Of a stretch of 35,904 nucleotides of DNA, positions 1 to 8,165 are shown piece after piece. The notes under the pieces are model-generated. The model was not told the DNA's origin, searched no databases, and saw only the letters and a list, made by a program, of their open reading frames with translations. Both the position numbers and the translations under genes were made by a program. The stretch's first letter is position 1. Each line of letters opens with the position of its first letter. The stretch is from Planctomycetota bacterium (GTDB taxonomy: Bacteria > Planctomycetota > Planctomycetia > Planctomycetales > Planctomycetaceae), in contig JAJRVU010000471.1 of NCBI GenBank assembly GCA_024277145.1, positions 1 to 35,904 of the forward strand. Direction: 5' to 3'.

Positions 1-825
1 AGCCCGGGCACCATATTTCTGGGCTTCATGAAGCAGGGTGAATGCATCAAGAGTTGTTCCTGCTGCTCCCCCCAAAACTCCGACAACCAGATGAGGATCG
101 TATTTGACAAGTTCTTCCATTGCCTGTGGACCGTGATAGACCATCTTTAAAAAGACTGGTCGACCTGCTTCGGTGACCCCTGCAAGAGTTCTTGCGATCA
201 AGTCGTTAATGAATCCGGGTTGAAGATCTGGAGAAATGGAGTCAGGTAAATTCGGATCAAATATTTCCAGAAAGTAGCGAAAACCTTTTCGTTCTGCTTC
301 TTCACGAAAATCTTTGAACAGGGTCAAAGTTTCATGGTCGAGGTCACGCTGGTTATTGAATGTGACGGAGAAAAGTCCGAGGTTGGATCCTTCCGCTCTT
401 TCAGAAGGCTCGCAATCAAGGTGTCCACATTGCATGTGATCAATGCTCGCAGATCGAAATGGACGGGCTGCTTCCAGATGAGAAATCCCCCCTCTTGGAA
501 TATGGACGTCGGTTGCGTCATTGGCTCGAGTGGCAGGTGTGATTGTGGAATTCGCAAACAAGTTTTCCTGAATGGTCAGTTTTTCAGAAGTGCTTGCTGA
601 CATTAAAACGATATCAACAATTTCCTGTTTGATAACTGCGCGGATTTGTTCACGGTATTCAGCCAGTGTTTTGAATTTTAATTCAGAATCATGACGTTCA
701 GGCGAAAGACCGGGAGCCCCCATTCCAAATGCCATGTCTGCATCTTTGGCATCTGCAATGATAAATTCTTTGGAACCAGATGGATTCGCATGGATATCAC
801 GAATTTTTCGGTCAAGTGATTTCAT
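1..825 (-). CDS. TIM-barrel-like protein of the BMC operon (3' end cut by window edge)
   Basis: The ATG lies at 823-825 and the frame stays open for 275 codons to base 1, so the C-terminus is missing. The protein begins MKSLDRKIRDIHANPSG and has no clear targeting helix. It contains alternating strand-like and helix-like blocks (for example VDIVLMSAST, FLEIFDP, PVFLKMVY, HLVVGVLGG), as expected of a beta/alpha barrel of the class I aldolase or DeoC/LacD type. GVLGGAAGTTLDAF followed by helix and GARA near the cut resembles the phosphate-binding end of such barrels. It lies 87 bases downstream of the dehydrogenase gene, same strand, so it is probably the next gene of the BMC operon. Planctomycete BMC loci carry conserved uncharacterised genes, and this may be one. 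The reaction is unknown and the fold assignment is inference from pattern only. Confidence 0.6.
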   Translation of the reverse strand, partial: MKSLDRKIRDIHANPSGSKEFIIADAKDADMAFGMGAPGLSPERHDSELKFKTLAEYREQIRAVIKQEIVDIVLMSASTSEKLTIQENLFANSTITPATRANDATDVHIPRGGISHLEAARPFRSASIDHMQCGHLDCEPSERAEGSNLGLFSVTFNNQRDLDHETLTLFKDFREEAERKGFRYFLEIFDPNLPDSISPDLQPGFINDLIARTLAGVTEAGRPVFLKMVYHGPQAMEELVKYDPHLVVGVLGGAAGTTLDAFTLLHEAQKYGARA

Positions 826-912
826 CTTTTTCCGGTATTTTCTAATTTTGAATTTTCACGTTAAGAATAATGAGTAATCTGCACATCAGACTCTGCTGAA
901 ATGTTTTTCAAA

Positions 913-1836
913 TCAAAGAACTTTGTCGATGGTCTCTCGTAAAACTCTTGCTGATTTCTGGAGTCCCATTTTCTCTTTTGGCCAGAGGTCAATTTCGATA
1001 TGTCCTTCCACTCCATTTTTTCCAATCACGGTTGGAACAGAGATGCAAACATCATTTAAACCGTAAGCCCCTGTTTGAAATGAAGAGACAGGAAGAATTC
1101 GTTTCTGGTTGAGGACAATGCTTTCCACGATATCTGCAATCGCTACACCCACTGCAAAACCGGCTCCACCTTTTTTCTTAATGACTTCTGCACCAGAACC
1201 ACGTGTTTGCTTTTCGACTGACTGCAACATGGCTGGAGTGAATCCAGGCCATTTGTCGAGTGGAAGACCTGCAATCTGTGCAGCGGACCAGATGGGGACC
1301 ATGCTGTCACCATGTTCGCCTAAAAGTAATGCCTGTACCTGCGTTGGTGGAACGCCCAGATTTTTCGCAAGAATTCCTCTTAGCCGAGTGGTATCAAGAG
1401 CGGTTCCAAGTCCGATCACCTGCTGTTGTGGAAGATCCAGGTCTTTCATCGCAAGGTAAGTCAGAACATCCACCGGATTGGAAACCACAAAACAGATGGC
1501 GTTCTGCTTGAGTTTGTATTTCTTCATGTCAGCGAGGATTCCCTGAAAGAGGGAGACATTCCTGTTGATCAGATCAAGCCGACTTTCGTCCGGTTTTCTT
1601 CTTAACCCCGCTGTGATGATAATGATATCACTGTCAGCAACATGTTCGGTGCCCCCTGCATAAATATCCTGATCAGCAGTCAGGGAAGAACCATGCATGA
1701 TGTCGAGAGCCTGTCCTTCTGCAACGTCAAGGTTCAGATCAATTAATGCAATTTCACGGACGGAACCCTTTGCCTGAAGTGCAAATCCTGCACAGGAGCC
1801 AACCAGTCCACCACCGCCAATAATACTTACTTTCAT
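913..1836 (-). CDS. Malate/lactate dehydrogenase family protein of the BMC operon
   Basis: This NAD-dependent 2-hydroxyacid dehydrogenase has 307 residues, the usual family length. Visible features are the N-terminal Rossmann loop GGGGLVGS (residues 7-14), Asp33 for the NAD ribose, the mobile loop GLRRKPDESR (77-86), SNP (119-121), the substrate Arg151 with Asp148 in LDTTR, and catalytic His175 in GEHGDS. Arg80 falls where lactate dehydrogenases have Gln102 and malate dehydrogenases have Arg, so a dicarboxylate such as oxaloacetate/malate is the simplest prediction; the rest of the loop (ESR) looks more like lactate dehydrogenases. No targeting helix is seen. It follows the aldolase gene by 67 bases. 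In the BMC its likely job is to recycle NADH made by the aldehyde dehydrogenase, but the substrate in vivo is not settled by sequence. Confidence 0.9.
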   Translation of the reverse strand: MKVSIIGGGGLVGSCAGFALQAKGSVREIALIDLNLDVAEGQALDIMHGSSLTADQDIYAGGTEHVADSDIIIITAGLRRKPDESRLDLINRNVSLFQGILADMKKYKLKQNAICFVVSNPVDVLTYLAMKDLDLPQQQVIGLGTALDTTRLRGILAKNLGVPPTQVQALLLGEHGDSMVPIWSAAQIAGLPLDKWPGFTPAMLQSVEKQTRGSGAEVIKKKGGAGFAVGVAIADIVESIVLNQKRILPVSSFQTGAYGLNDVCISVPTVIGKNGVEGHIEIDLWPKEKMGLQKSARVLRETIDKVL

Positions 1837-1903
1837 AATGTTTCTTCCAGTGTTGATTTATTTAATGGGTCCAATTATTTATATAGATGTAGGGTCTGCT
1901 ACT

Positions 1904-2785
1904 TTATTTATTCATTGCAGCGAGAACCTGCTGGGTAATCATTTGAACGAGTGCATCCATATCGTCTGCATCCATGTGATTTGCACCGGCTGGTTTCTGA
2001 AGGTATCCCGGGAAATCAGGAGCTTTTTCAAAAGCTTTCTGAACCGGAAGATTTTCTTTATATCCATCACGGAACGCGCTGTTACCGCAAAGGTCACAAT
2101 CTTCTGCATGGAATCGTGGGTCGTCAAAACCAAGTTTCTGTTTGAGATTGAGAAGTTCGCGAGTTTCTCTTTCATCAAAATATTTGACTCCACCAAGCTG
2201 TTTAGCCAGAAGAAGAATTTTACAATAAGCATCCAGAATTTCGGTTTTCCAGTAGGCATCCATCAAGTCTTTTCCAAAAGTGACTGTTCCATGTCCTGTC
2301 AGAATGATGGTGTTAGTTCCTTTGAGGAAGGGGACAACGGTATCAGCAAATTCTTGTCCACCAGGAGTTTCGTACGGTGCCATCGGAACTTCTCCCATGA
2401 AGACTTCCACTTCAGGAAGAACACATTGAGGGATTGGTTCACGAGCGACTGCAAAGGCGGTTGCATGAGGAGGATGGCAATGAACAACAGCCTTCACATC
2501 GGGACGATGTTTCATGATCGCCAGGTGAAGAAGAATTTCACTTGTTCGTTTATTGGTTCCTGCGATCTGGTTCCCTTCCATATCAACTGCACAGATATTT
2601 TCCGGCTTCATGAATCCTTTACAGATCATGGTTGGACTGCAAAGGATTTCATTTTCACCAACACGGACAGAAATATTTCCATCATTCGCAGCTGCAAAAC
2701 CTTTGTTGTAAACCCGACGACCAATTTCACAGATTTCTTCTTTCAGTTTCCGGTCATGGATTCCGCTGTTCCATTGATTTGACAT
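1904..2785 (-). CDS. Class II aldolase with C-terminal encapsulation peptide (fuculose/rhamnulose-1-phosphate aldolase type)
   Basis: Residues about 10-205 form a class II aldolase/adducin domain. Zinc ligands are visible as HCHPPH (His102, His104) and GHG (His165); the acidic PEVEVF segment (Glu125/Glu127) supplies the likely catalytic acid and TSE (81-83) lies in the phosphate/substrate region. Known members split L-fuculose 1-phosphate or L-rhamnulose 1-phosphate into DHAP and L-lactaldehyde, which fits the downstream aldehyde chemistry here. At 293 residues it is about 80 longer than simple fuculose-phosphate aldolases. The extra part carries CDLCG (Cys230, Cys233), a Pro/Gly linker and a terminal amphipathic helix DMDALVQMITQQVLAAMNK, typical of a BMC targeting peptide. 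It sits 77 bases after a BMC-P gene. Which sugar phosphate is preferred cannot be read from sequence. Confidence 0.93.
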   Translation of the reverse strand: MSNQWNSGIHDRKLKEEICEIGRRVYNKGFAAANDGNISVRVGENEILCSPTMICKGFMKPENICAVDMEGNQIAGTNKRTSEILLHLAIMKHRPDVKAVVHCHPPHATAFAVAREPIPQCVLPEVEVFMGEVPMAPYETPGGQEFADTVVPFLKGTNTIILTGHGTVTFGKDLMDAYWKTEILDAYCKILLLAKQLGGVKYFDERETRELLNLKQKLGFDDPRFHAEDCDLCGNSAFRDGYKENLPVQKAFEKAPDFPGYLQKPAGANHMDADDMDALVQMITQQVLAAMNK

Positions 2786-2862
2786 AGTTGACTCTTTTCG
2801 TTGTTGAGTGTTTTAGTGATGTAGTTTATTTGTTCGATGTTTATTCTTTGAAATTCTTAAAA

Positions 2863-3153
2863 TCAGATTTTTTTCTCGACGCTGATATGATCCAGGATTG
2901 CAGAATTGTAAGCGTCAATCGGTTTGACTTCCGGATGAAACGGGGCAGCTGCCTCCATTCCTTCTGTCACCGCAAGCAGGCATCCATTTCCGGAACCGAG
3001 TTCGTCATAAATCACAAATGGTTCTCCTCGCCCTTTTTTCTGTCCATGAATTCCTTCCAATGAGAGCGGGACAGCGATACGCCAGGTGCTCGCATTCAAG
3101 CTTTCATGACATTTTGACAAAGTAACTTTGCCTATGACTTCTGAAATAATCAA
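2863..3153 (-). CDS. BMC-P shell vertex protein (EutN/CcmL family), third paralogue
   Basis: This 96-residue protein has the EutN/CcmL pattern: an opening strand IISEVIGKVTLSKCHESL, a central VIYDELGSGNGCLLAVTEG and an ending DAYNSAILDHI. BMC-P proteins form pentamers that cap the vertices of the polyhedral shell. No ATG fits; the start is taken as TTG at 3151-3153, with AGGGA about 8 bases upstream, giving (M)IISEVIG, which matches how its two paralogues in the window begin. It sits between the 222-residue cargo protein (25 bases) and the aldolase (77 bases). It differs from the other two BMC-P proteins by a longer loop after the first strands (GIHGQKKGRGEP), so it may occupy a distinct vertex or face. 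Confidence 0.92.
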   Translation of the reverse strand: MIISEVIGKVTLSKCHESLNASTWRIAVPLSLEGIHGQKKGRGEPFVIYDELGSGNGCLLAVTEGMEAAAPFHPEVKPIDAYNSAILDHISVEKKI

Positions 3154-3178
3154 AATTAGATTCCCTGTTGAAATTCGT

Positions 3179-3847
3179 TTAACTGTTAATGATTGCTTTT
3201 ATTAAGTTTCTTAATTCAAAATAGGAATGCCCGGAAGGAGTCACACAGTATAAATTCGGGTTCCAGTTACTTCTGATTTCCTGTAGTTGGTTTGTTGAAC
3301 TAATCGCGACTGCTTTTATTTTCTGGTTTCGATTTAACAGGCAAGCTGCTTCTTCAGGTGATTCTGTCAGTATGACTCCTGAACTCATTTCTGCCCGACA
3401 AATCCCGCTTGTTGCATCGGAAACAGATTCATTTAAATCCGCAGAAAGTTTTACAGGAATGGCATTGTTTCTATTTTTGTTAATTTCTTTCAGTATGGTT
3501 TCAATTTGTTCGGTTGGTGAAGCAATCCATATTTTCCAGTTTGATGATAAACTGCTTCCTGAATTATTATGAGAAACGGACTGACGATTCCATCGGATAT
3601 GGTTTTCTCTTAAATAATCCTGTGCAGAAGGAGTGATGATTGCTTTGGATTGAAATACGATTTCATCCTGGCCATCCAGTTCCGTTCTTAACACTTCTTC
3701 AGTAATAACCGCTTCGGTAATAAAATTTGCAGGAAAAACTTGCCCTGAATTGTTATTTGCTTCTGATGAACTGGATTGATTGACATGACGTTGCGAGAGG
3801 ATTTCAAACACCTCTTTCACAACCTGTTCAATCGTTTCCTTGTTCAT
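3179..3847 (-). CDS. Unrecognised BMC cargo protein with N-terminal encapsulation-type helix
   Basis: I do not recognise the function of this 222-residue protein. Residues 1-20 (MNKETIEQVVKEVFEILSQR) form an amphipathic helix followed by a Ser/Asn-rich linker, the layout of BMC targeting peptides. Residues about 41-90 contain ITEEVLRTEL and AIITPSAQDYLRENHIRW, which resembles a TPSAR-type motif in EutT-like and other BMC-associated proteins. The C-terminal part (about 104-222) alternates strand and helix; GVILTESPEEAACLLNRNQKIKAVAIS and the following segment weakly recall the RpiB/LacAB isomerase fold, but the catalytic glycine loop of that family is not seen. It lies between two BMC-P genes (77 and 25 bases). 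Cargo status is inferred from helix and context; enzyme activity is unknown. Confidence 0.85.
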   Translation of the reverse strand: MNKETIEQVVKEVFEILSQRHVNQSSSSEANNNSGQVFPANFITEAVITEEVLRTELDGQDEIVFQSKAIITPSAQDYLRENHIRWNRQSVSHNNSGSSLSSNWKIWIASPTEQIETILKEINKNRNNAIPVKLSADLNESVSDATSGICRAEMSSGVILTESPEEAACLLNRNQKIKAVAISSTNQLQEIRSNWNPNLYCVTPSGHSYFELRNLIKAIINS

Positions 3848-3924
3848 CGTTATGTTGATCCAAAATTGTTCTGTATTAGTTTATTGTTATGAATTATAAA
3901 AATCTAAATCAGGTTCTGCTTCTT

Positions 3925-4182
3925 TTAGTTATCGACCAGCCCTAAAACGGCCCATCGAATGGGTGTCTGGTTTGTTCCGACCATTTCCCGAACACTTGCC
4001 CCATCGCTGGTAATCATCACAGTTGAGTGCAATCCGCAACCAAGTTGATCAATTGCAATGAGGGGGTTTCCATCCGCTTTCTGTTTTGCGTCTAATGGTT
4101 GTACGACAAGCAGCTTCCATCCATTCAGTGAAGGATGTTTCACCGTTGCTGTTGTATGTCCGACCACTTGAGCTAACTGCAT
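3925..4182 (-). CDS. BMC-P shell vertex protein (EutN/CcmL family), second paralogue
   Basis: This 85-residue protein begins MQLAQVVGHTTATVKHPSLNG and contains LLVVQPLD, the central AIDQLGCGLHSTVMITSDG and the final AVLGLVDN, all hallmarks of the EutN/CcmL pentamer fold. It is the shortest of the three BMC-P proteins here and has the minimal fold length. Its role is closure of shell vertices. It follows the aldehyde dehydrogenase gene by 37 bases and precedes the unknown cargo gene by 77 bases. The residue pattern GCGLHS differs from GAGEGE and GSGNGC in the paralogues, so the three are not recent copies. Confidence 0.95.
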   Translation of the reverse strand: MQLAQVVGHTTATVKHPSLNGWKLLVVQPLDAKQKADGNPLIAIDQLGCGLHSTVMITSDGASVREMVGTNQTPIRWAVLGLVDN

Positions 4183-4219
4183 AATGTAAACTTACCTTAT
4201 AAATCAGTGATAACTCTCA

Positions 4220-5671
4220 CTAAATAATTCTTAAATCATCCACCAATGTGCAACGACGCTGGCGTGTGAATGTCAATGGGTTTGTGACTCCTTCACCAGT
4301 TGGTGTTGCAATACTGTAGGAAGGATATCCTTCCCCGCCGCCACCAAGTCCAGCCATGCAAGCACCGTTAATAATGAAGAGTGTTGTATTCATGACTCTT
4401 CCCATTGTGGACATGACTCGAACGTTTCGTGAATGAAGAATTGCTGTGTGTCCGTAACCATGTTCGTGTTTTTTGGCGAGTTCAATTCCATGATTTGCAT
4501 CCCGACATCTTATAAAGGGAAGGAAAGGCATCATTTGTTCTTCAAAGACGAACGGGTTGGAATCGTCTGTTTCTGCGTAAAGAATTTCTGTTCCTGCAGG
4601 AATGGGAACACCAATTTTTTCTCCGAGGACAGAAGGATCTTTGCCGACAAGTTCCCGATTCAGCATCATGTGTCCGCCCGGTTTATCAGGAGGACTGAAA
4701 GCCAGTGCTGTTAATCGTTCTGTTTCCTGGGGTGTTAAAAGGTATCCGCCATTTCTTCCGACTGCATCCATAAGTTGATCAAAAATGGAATCAACAGCAA
4801 AAACTTCTTTTTCTGCAATGCAGAGAAGATTGTTATCGTAAGCACATCCTTTCACGATGGAAGAAGCTGCGTTTTCCAGGTCAGCAGTTTCATCAACAAG
4901 AACAGGAGGATTTCCCGGACCTGCAACGATGGCTCTTTTACTGCTTGCAAGTGCTGCTCGGGCAACCATGGGTCCCCCGGTCACACAAAGTAATCGGACT
5001 CCCCGGTGATTGAAAATTTCATCCGCAGATTCAATTGTTGGATTGCCAATAATGGTTAACAGGTTTTTCAATCCGGTTGCTTCAAAAATGGCTTTGTTGA
5101 ATCGTTTCACACCTTCGCAGGCAATGTTTTTTCCGCTGGGATGAGGATTCACTACAATTGTGTTTCCTGCAGAAACCATATTGATGAAATTGCAGGCAAT
5201 GGTGGGTAACGAATGAGTGACCGGAGTGATGGCACCAATCACACCAAACGGAGCGTACTCTGTCATCGTCAAACCATGATCGCCGGAGACAGAATCTGTT
5301 TTCAAAAATTCAATGCCCGGAATATTTTGAATGGAGTGAAGTTTGTCAATTTTGTGTTCCAGTTTGCCAACTTGAGTTTCTTCCATTTCCAGGCGACCCA
5401 ATTCATCTGCCTGTTCAACACAGATGGACCGAACACATTCAATTGCTTTGGCTCGGGTTTCCATTGTTTCATTGGCAAGGGCTTCAAAGCCTGCGTTTGC
5501 AGCAGCGACAGCTTCATTAACAGTGTTGAAGACTCCCCAGTTTTCACCTGAATGCCCATTGGTGTAGCTGTTAGCGGGTTCCCCGTAAGCTGATTGAGCA
5601 GGAGTTCGCCCCAGATTTGCAAGGACTTCCTGGACAACAGCCCTGATTGCTTCTTCGTTTGCCTGAACCAT
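4220..5671 (-). CDS. CoA-acylating aldehyde dehydrogenase with N-terminal encapsulation peptide (PduP/EutE-like)
   Basis: This 483-residue enzyme belongs to the CoA-acylating aldehyde dehydrogenases found in BMCs, which oxidise an aldehyde to acyl-CoA with NAD and CoA. The N-terminal helix [19 protein letters not shown] is followed by a Pro/Ser/Gly-rich linker to about residue 43, the PduP-type targeting arrangement. The core has the NAD-binding region ([18 protein letters not shown]), the turn [11 protein letters not shown] and catalytic Cys284 in [11 protein letters not shown]. Within this operon the likely substrate is lactaldehyde from the aldolase, giving lactyl-CoA. The start ATG gives the targeting helix directly. 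It is flanked by BMC-P genes at 76 and 37 bases. Confidence 0.95.
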   Translation of the reverse strand: MVQANEEAIRAVVQEVLANLGRTPAQSAYGEPANSYTNGHSGENWGVFNTVNEAVAAANAGFEALANETMETRAKAIECVRSICVEQADELGRLEMEETQVGKLEHKIDKLHSIQNIPGIEFLKTDSVSGDHGLTMTEYAPFGVIGAITPVTHSLPTIACNFINMVSAGNTIVVNPHPSGKNIACEGVKRFNKAIFEATGLKNLLTIIGNPTIESADEIFNHRGVRLLCVTGGPMVARAALASSKRAIVAGPGNPPVLVDETADLENAASSIVKGCAYDNNLLCIAEKEVFAVDSIFDQLMDAVGRNGGYLLTPQETERLTALAFSPPDKPGGHMMLNRELVGKDPSVLGEKIGVPIPAGTEILYAETDDSNPFVFEEQMMPFLPFIRCRDANHGIELAKKHEHGYGHTAILHSRNVRVMSTMGRVMNTTLFIINGACMAGLGGGGEGYPSYSIATPTGEGVTNPLTFTRQRRCTLVDDLRII

Positions 5672-5747
5672 GTGACTCTCTTCTTTGTTGATGATGAATT
5701 TTAAAATAAATATTTATATATGCATTTGATTCGTGAATGGTTTCAGA

Positions 5748-6062
5748 TCAGGAATCGCCTGCTTTGAATATTTCTTTGTTATGAACATGAACCTGATCCA
5801 CAATTCCGATGATAGCTGCATCAATGGGAAGTTTTTTTGTTTCAGGAGTGAGCCTTGCACTGGAACCCTGAACGCATAAAACGACTTCTCCTTCACCAGC
5901 GCCTACAGTATCAATCACGACAAATGTTCTTCCTGTTGGCTTGAGGTCTTTTTTGGCAACTTCATCGACCCGTAACGGTTCGACGATCAGTAATTTCTGA
6001 CCAACCATGGATTCAACTTTTTGTGTTGAAACCAGGCTACCGGTAATTCGTGCAAGAAACAT
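5748..6062 (-). CDS. BMC-P shell vertex protein (EutN/CcmL family), first paralogue
   Basis: This 104-residue protein opens MFLARITGSLVSTQKVESMVGQKLLIVEPL, has the central VVIDTVGAGEGEVVLCVQGSSAR and ends IDAAIIGIVDQV plus a short tail, a full EutN/CcmL pentamer fold. It is the most canonical of the three paralogues and so the best candidate for the main vertex protein. Its SD sequence AAGGGGA directly follows the stop codon of the upstream kinase gene, with 11 bases between the genes, so its translation is probably coupled to that of the kinase. Confidence 0.96.
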   Translation of the reverse strand: MFLARITGSLVSTQKVESMVGQKLLIVEPLRVDEVAKKDLKPTGRTFVVIDTVGAGEGEVVLCVQGSSARLTPETKKLPIDAAIIGIVDQVHVHNKEIFKAGDS

Positions 6063-6073
6063 CGTTTTCCCCT

Positions 6074-7261
6074 TTATGAGTTTGAAATTGCATTAACAGT
6101 TTGTCGAGCAACCACAATCTCTTCGTTTGTTGGGACAACCCAGATTTTAATTTGACTTTCCTCCGATGAAATTTCTGATTCATCCTGAACCTGTCCATTT
6201 CGATCCTGATCCAGTAAAAGACCAGCCCATTCCATGTTTTCACAAACTCCATTCCGGATCAGCTGACTGTTTTCACCAATTCCACCAGTAAAGACAATCA
6301 CATCCGCTCCTCCGAGAGCTGCAAGATACCCGCCTACATAATGGCGAATTGCTGCAATAAACAGATCAAGCGCCAGCTTGGCCTTTGCATGACCTTTTCC
6401 TGCAGCCTCTTCCAAATCTCGAACATCTCCGCTTAATCCACTTACACCCAGCAATCCACTTTTGGAAGAAAGTTCTTCCAGGATTTGCTCCAAAGTTTTT
6501 CCGCTTTCACGAATAATAATTGGAAGTGCAAAGGGATCAAATTCTCCAACACGGTTGTTATGGGGTAGTCCTGTTTGTGGACTCATACCCAAACTGTTTG
6601 CAACCGACTTCCCATCCTTGATAGCACAAATGGAATTACTTCCACCAAGATGACAGGAAATAATTTTCAAGTCATCCCGTTTCAGGATTTCTGAAATCCT
6701 TCCACCGATATACCGATGGCTGGCTCCGTGAAATCCCCATCTCTGAACCTGATATAGTTCCTTCCATTCGTAGGGAACTGCATATCGTCTTGTTGATTCA
6801 GGAATGGTTTCATGAAAGGCGGTTTCCAAAGCTGCAACCAGAGGAATTTCCGGAAATGCTTTTTTAAGTTGCCTCATCGCTTTTGCGTACGGAGGATTAT
6901 GAGCCGGGGCAATGTCAGCAAGGGCTTCCATTACTTCCAGAAGTTCATCATCCACCAGACGAATCCCGCTGAGGTCTCCTGCAAAAACAGCTTTAAAGCC
7001 AATTCCACTTACCTCGTCCACAGAATTCAAACAGCCATATTCTTCATTCGTTAACTGGTCCAGACAGATACGAACAGCTTCCGCATGGTCAGCAATATGG
7101 GAATTCAATTCTTCCCGATGATCGCCAATTTCTACAAAGCTGGAACTTTCTGCTTCACCAATTCGATCAATGCCTCCACGAGCCAATTGAGTTTCATTTT
7201 CCATATCGTACAGACGATATTTGAAACTTGTTGACCCTAAATTTGCAACTAAAACTTTCAT
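6074..7261 (-). CDS. Acetate-kinase-family acyl-phosphate kinase with altered active-site residues
   Basis: This 395-residue ASKHA-fold kinase is of the acetate/propionate kinase family and should convert an acyl-phosphate plus ADP to acid plus ATP. The ATG at 7261 gives [19 protein letters not shown], the normal family start; an upstream in-frame ATG adds 25 unlikely residues. Conserved parts are Asn7, APAHNPP, GFHGASH (His178), NNRVGEFDP (Arg237) and FTGGIGEN. Odd points: the block usually read as DTAFH is ETAFH (Glu146), the usual HRVVHGG block is FKAVFAGD (Lys90 where Arg is expected), and HLGNGAS is HLGGSNS. These changes suggest a non-acetate substrate, possibly lactyl-phosphate from PduL, but this is inference. 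No targeting helix is visible. It lies between BMC-H and BMC-P genes. Confidence 0.92.
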   Translation of the reverse strand: MKVLVANLGSTSFKYRLYDMENETQLARGGIDRIGEAESSSFVEIGDHREELNSHIADHAEAVRICLDQLTNEEYGCLNSVDEVSGIGFKAVFAGDLSGIRLVDDELLEVMEALADIAPAHNPPYAKAMRQLKKAFPEIPLVAALETAFHETIPESTRRYAVPYEWKELYQVQRWGFHGASHRYIGGRISEILKRDDLKIISCHLGGSNSICAIKDGKSVANSLGMSPQTGLPHNNRVGEFDPFALPIIIRESGKTLEQILEELSSKSGLLGVSGLSGDVRDLEEAAGKGHAKAKLALDLFIAAIRHYVGGYLAALGGADVIVFTGGIGENSQLIRNGVCENMEWAGLLLDQDRNGQVQDESEISSEESQIKIWVVPTNEEIVVARQTVNAISNS

Positions 7262-7362
7262 TGAGCCAATTCCATGCTCTCGCGTAAAAGAAAAATAAAC
7301 CGTGAATTCAAAAACCGGTTTTCTATTTCGAGGCAACTTTAATAGAAGCCCCGGAAAAGAAA

Positions 7363-7635
7363 TTACTTGATAAAATTATCAAGCAGGCTTTGTTCAGGAC
7401 GTGGGATAATATGTGCACTGACTAATTCGCCAATTTGAGATGCAGAAGCAGCACCGGCATCAACAGCAGCACGAACAGAGCCAACATCGCCCTGGATGAC
7501 TGTTGTGACATAAGCACCACCAATCTGAATCTGTTTGACCAAAGTCACATTCGCTGCTTTCAGCATTGCATCAGCAGATTCGATATGTGCAACTAATCCT
7601 TTGGTTTCGATCAATCCTATTGCTTCACCACTCAT
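7363..7635 (-). CDS. BMC-H shell hexamer protein, second paralogue
   Basis: The ATG at 7633-7635, preceded by AGAGGAAAGAG, gives a 90-residue protein with a single BMC domain: [21 protein letters not shown], the pore region [15 protein letters not shown], and [21 protein letters not shown] longer upstream frame adds 17 residues that do not fit the family. BMC-H proteins form hexameric tiles of the shell facets. The pore-facing motif is GGA, unlike GSG in the other BMC-H here, so the two tiles probably differ in pore chemistry. It is separated from its paralogue by about 200 bases holding a hairpin, and from the kinase by 101 bases. Confidence 0.96.
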   Translation of the reverse strand: MSGEAIGLIETKGLVAHIESADAMLKAANVTLVKQIQIGGAYVTTVIQGDVGSVRAAVDAGAASASQIGELVSAHIIPRPEQSLLDNFIK

Positions 7636-7794
7636 AATTGAGTCTCTTTCCTCTTGAATGAATAATTCCAGTTGATTCGTTCTCATATTGCTTGTCCCTT
7701 TCAGGACCGATTAAGTAGAGAATGAAGTCTCAGAAAATGTGTTGGATGTTTTATCGTTTCACAATTCCTGAATTTTCTTCTGGAAATTTAAAAC

Positions 7795-7819
7795 TATGAA
7801 ATCAGAAATCGATTTCATA
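7795..7819 (-). promoter_or_regulatory. Perfect 9-bp stem hairpin between the two BMC-H genes
   Basis: TATGAAATC at 7795-7803 and GATTTCATA at 7811-7819 are exact reverse complements around a 7-base loop. The hairpin begins about 19 bases after the stop codon of the first BMC-H gene in the direction of transcription and is followed by GTTTTAAATTT. It could be a partial terminator or a 3' stabiliser that raises the amount of the first BMC-H transcript relative to the rest of the operon. The structure is seen; the function is inferred. Confidence 0.5.
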
Positions 7820-7837
7820 CAAAAAATAATAAATCGA

Positions 7838-8134
7838 TTACTTGGCTGTACGTCCTATTGCAGGCAAGATTGAAACCAGTTCTTCGTGTGGTCTTGGAAT
7901 GACCTGAACACTAACAACTTCACCAATTTTGCTGGCAGCAGAAGCTCCTGCATCGATAGCAGCTTTAACAGCAGCCACATCGCCTACAAAAAACCCTGTA
8001 ACCAATCCGCTACCAACTTTTTCCCAGCCAATCATTTTAACATTAGCTGCTTTAAGCATGGCATCAGATGCTTCAATTAATCCGACCAAACCTTTGGTTT
8101 CGATCATTCCGAGTGCTTCCATCGCTTTCGCCAT
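7838..8134 (-). CDS. BMC-H shell hexamer protein, first paralogue
   Basis: This 98-residue single BMC-domain protein starts [21 protein letters not shown], contains [15 protein letters not shown] with the common GSG pore motif, then [29 protein letters not shown], and ends in a short tail with basic residues. It should form the principal hexameric facet tile. The start is supported by GTGGAG about 7 bases upstream. It is the first shell gene of the operon, 131 bases after pduL, in a position suited to high expression, and is followed by a stable hairpin. Confidence 0.97.
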   Translation of the reverse strand: MAKAMEALGMIETKGLVGLIEASDAMLKAANVKMIGWEKVGSGLVTGFFVGDVAAVKAAIDAGASAASKIGEVVSVQVIPRPHEELVSILPAIGRTAK

Positions 8135-8165
8135 TTTTTTTCTCCACGAGTAATTTAGATGGACT

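Noticed and set aside
1838-2782. 314-codon open frame on the plus strand
   Set aside because: It lies entirely antisense to the well-supported class II aldolase, has Phe/Ser/Cys-rich composition typical of a shadow frame, and matches no family.
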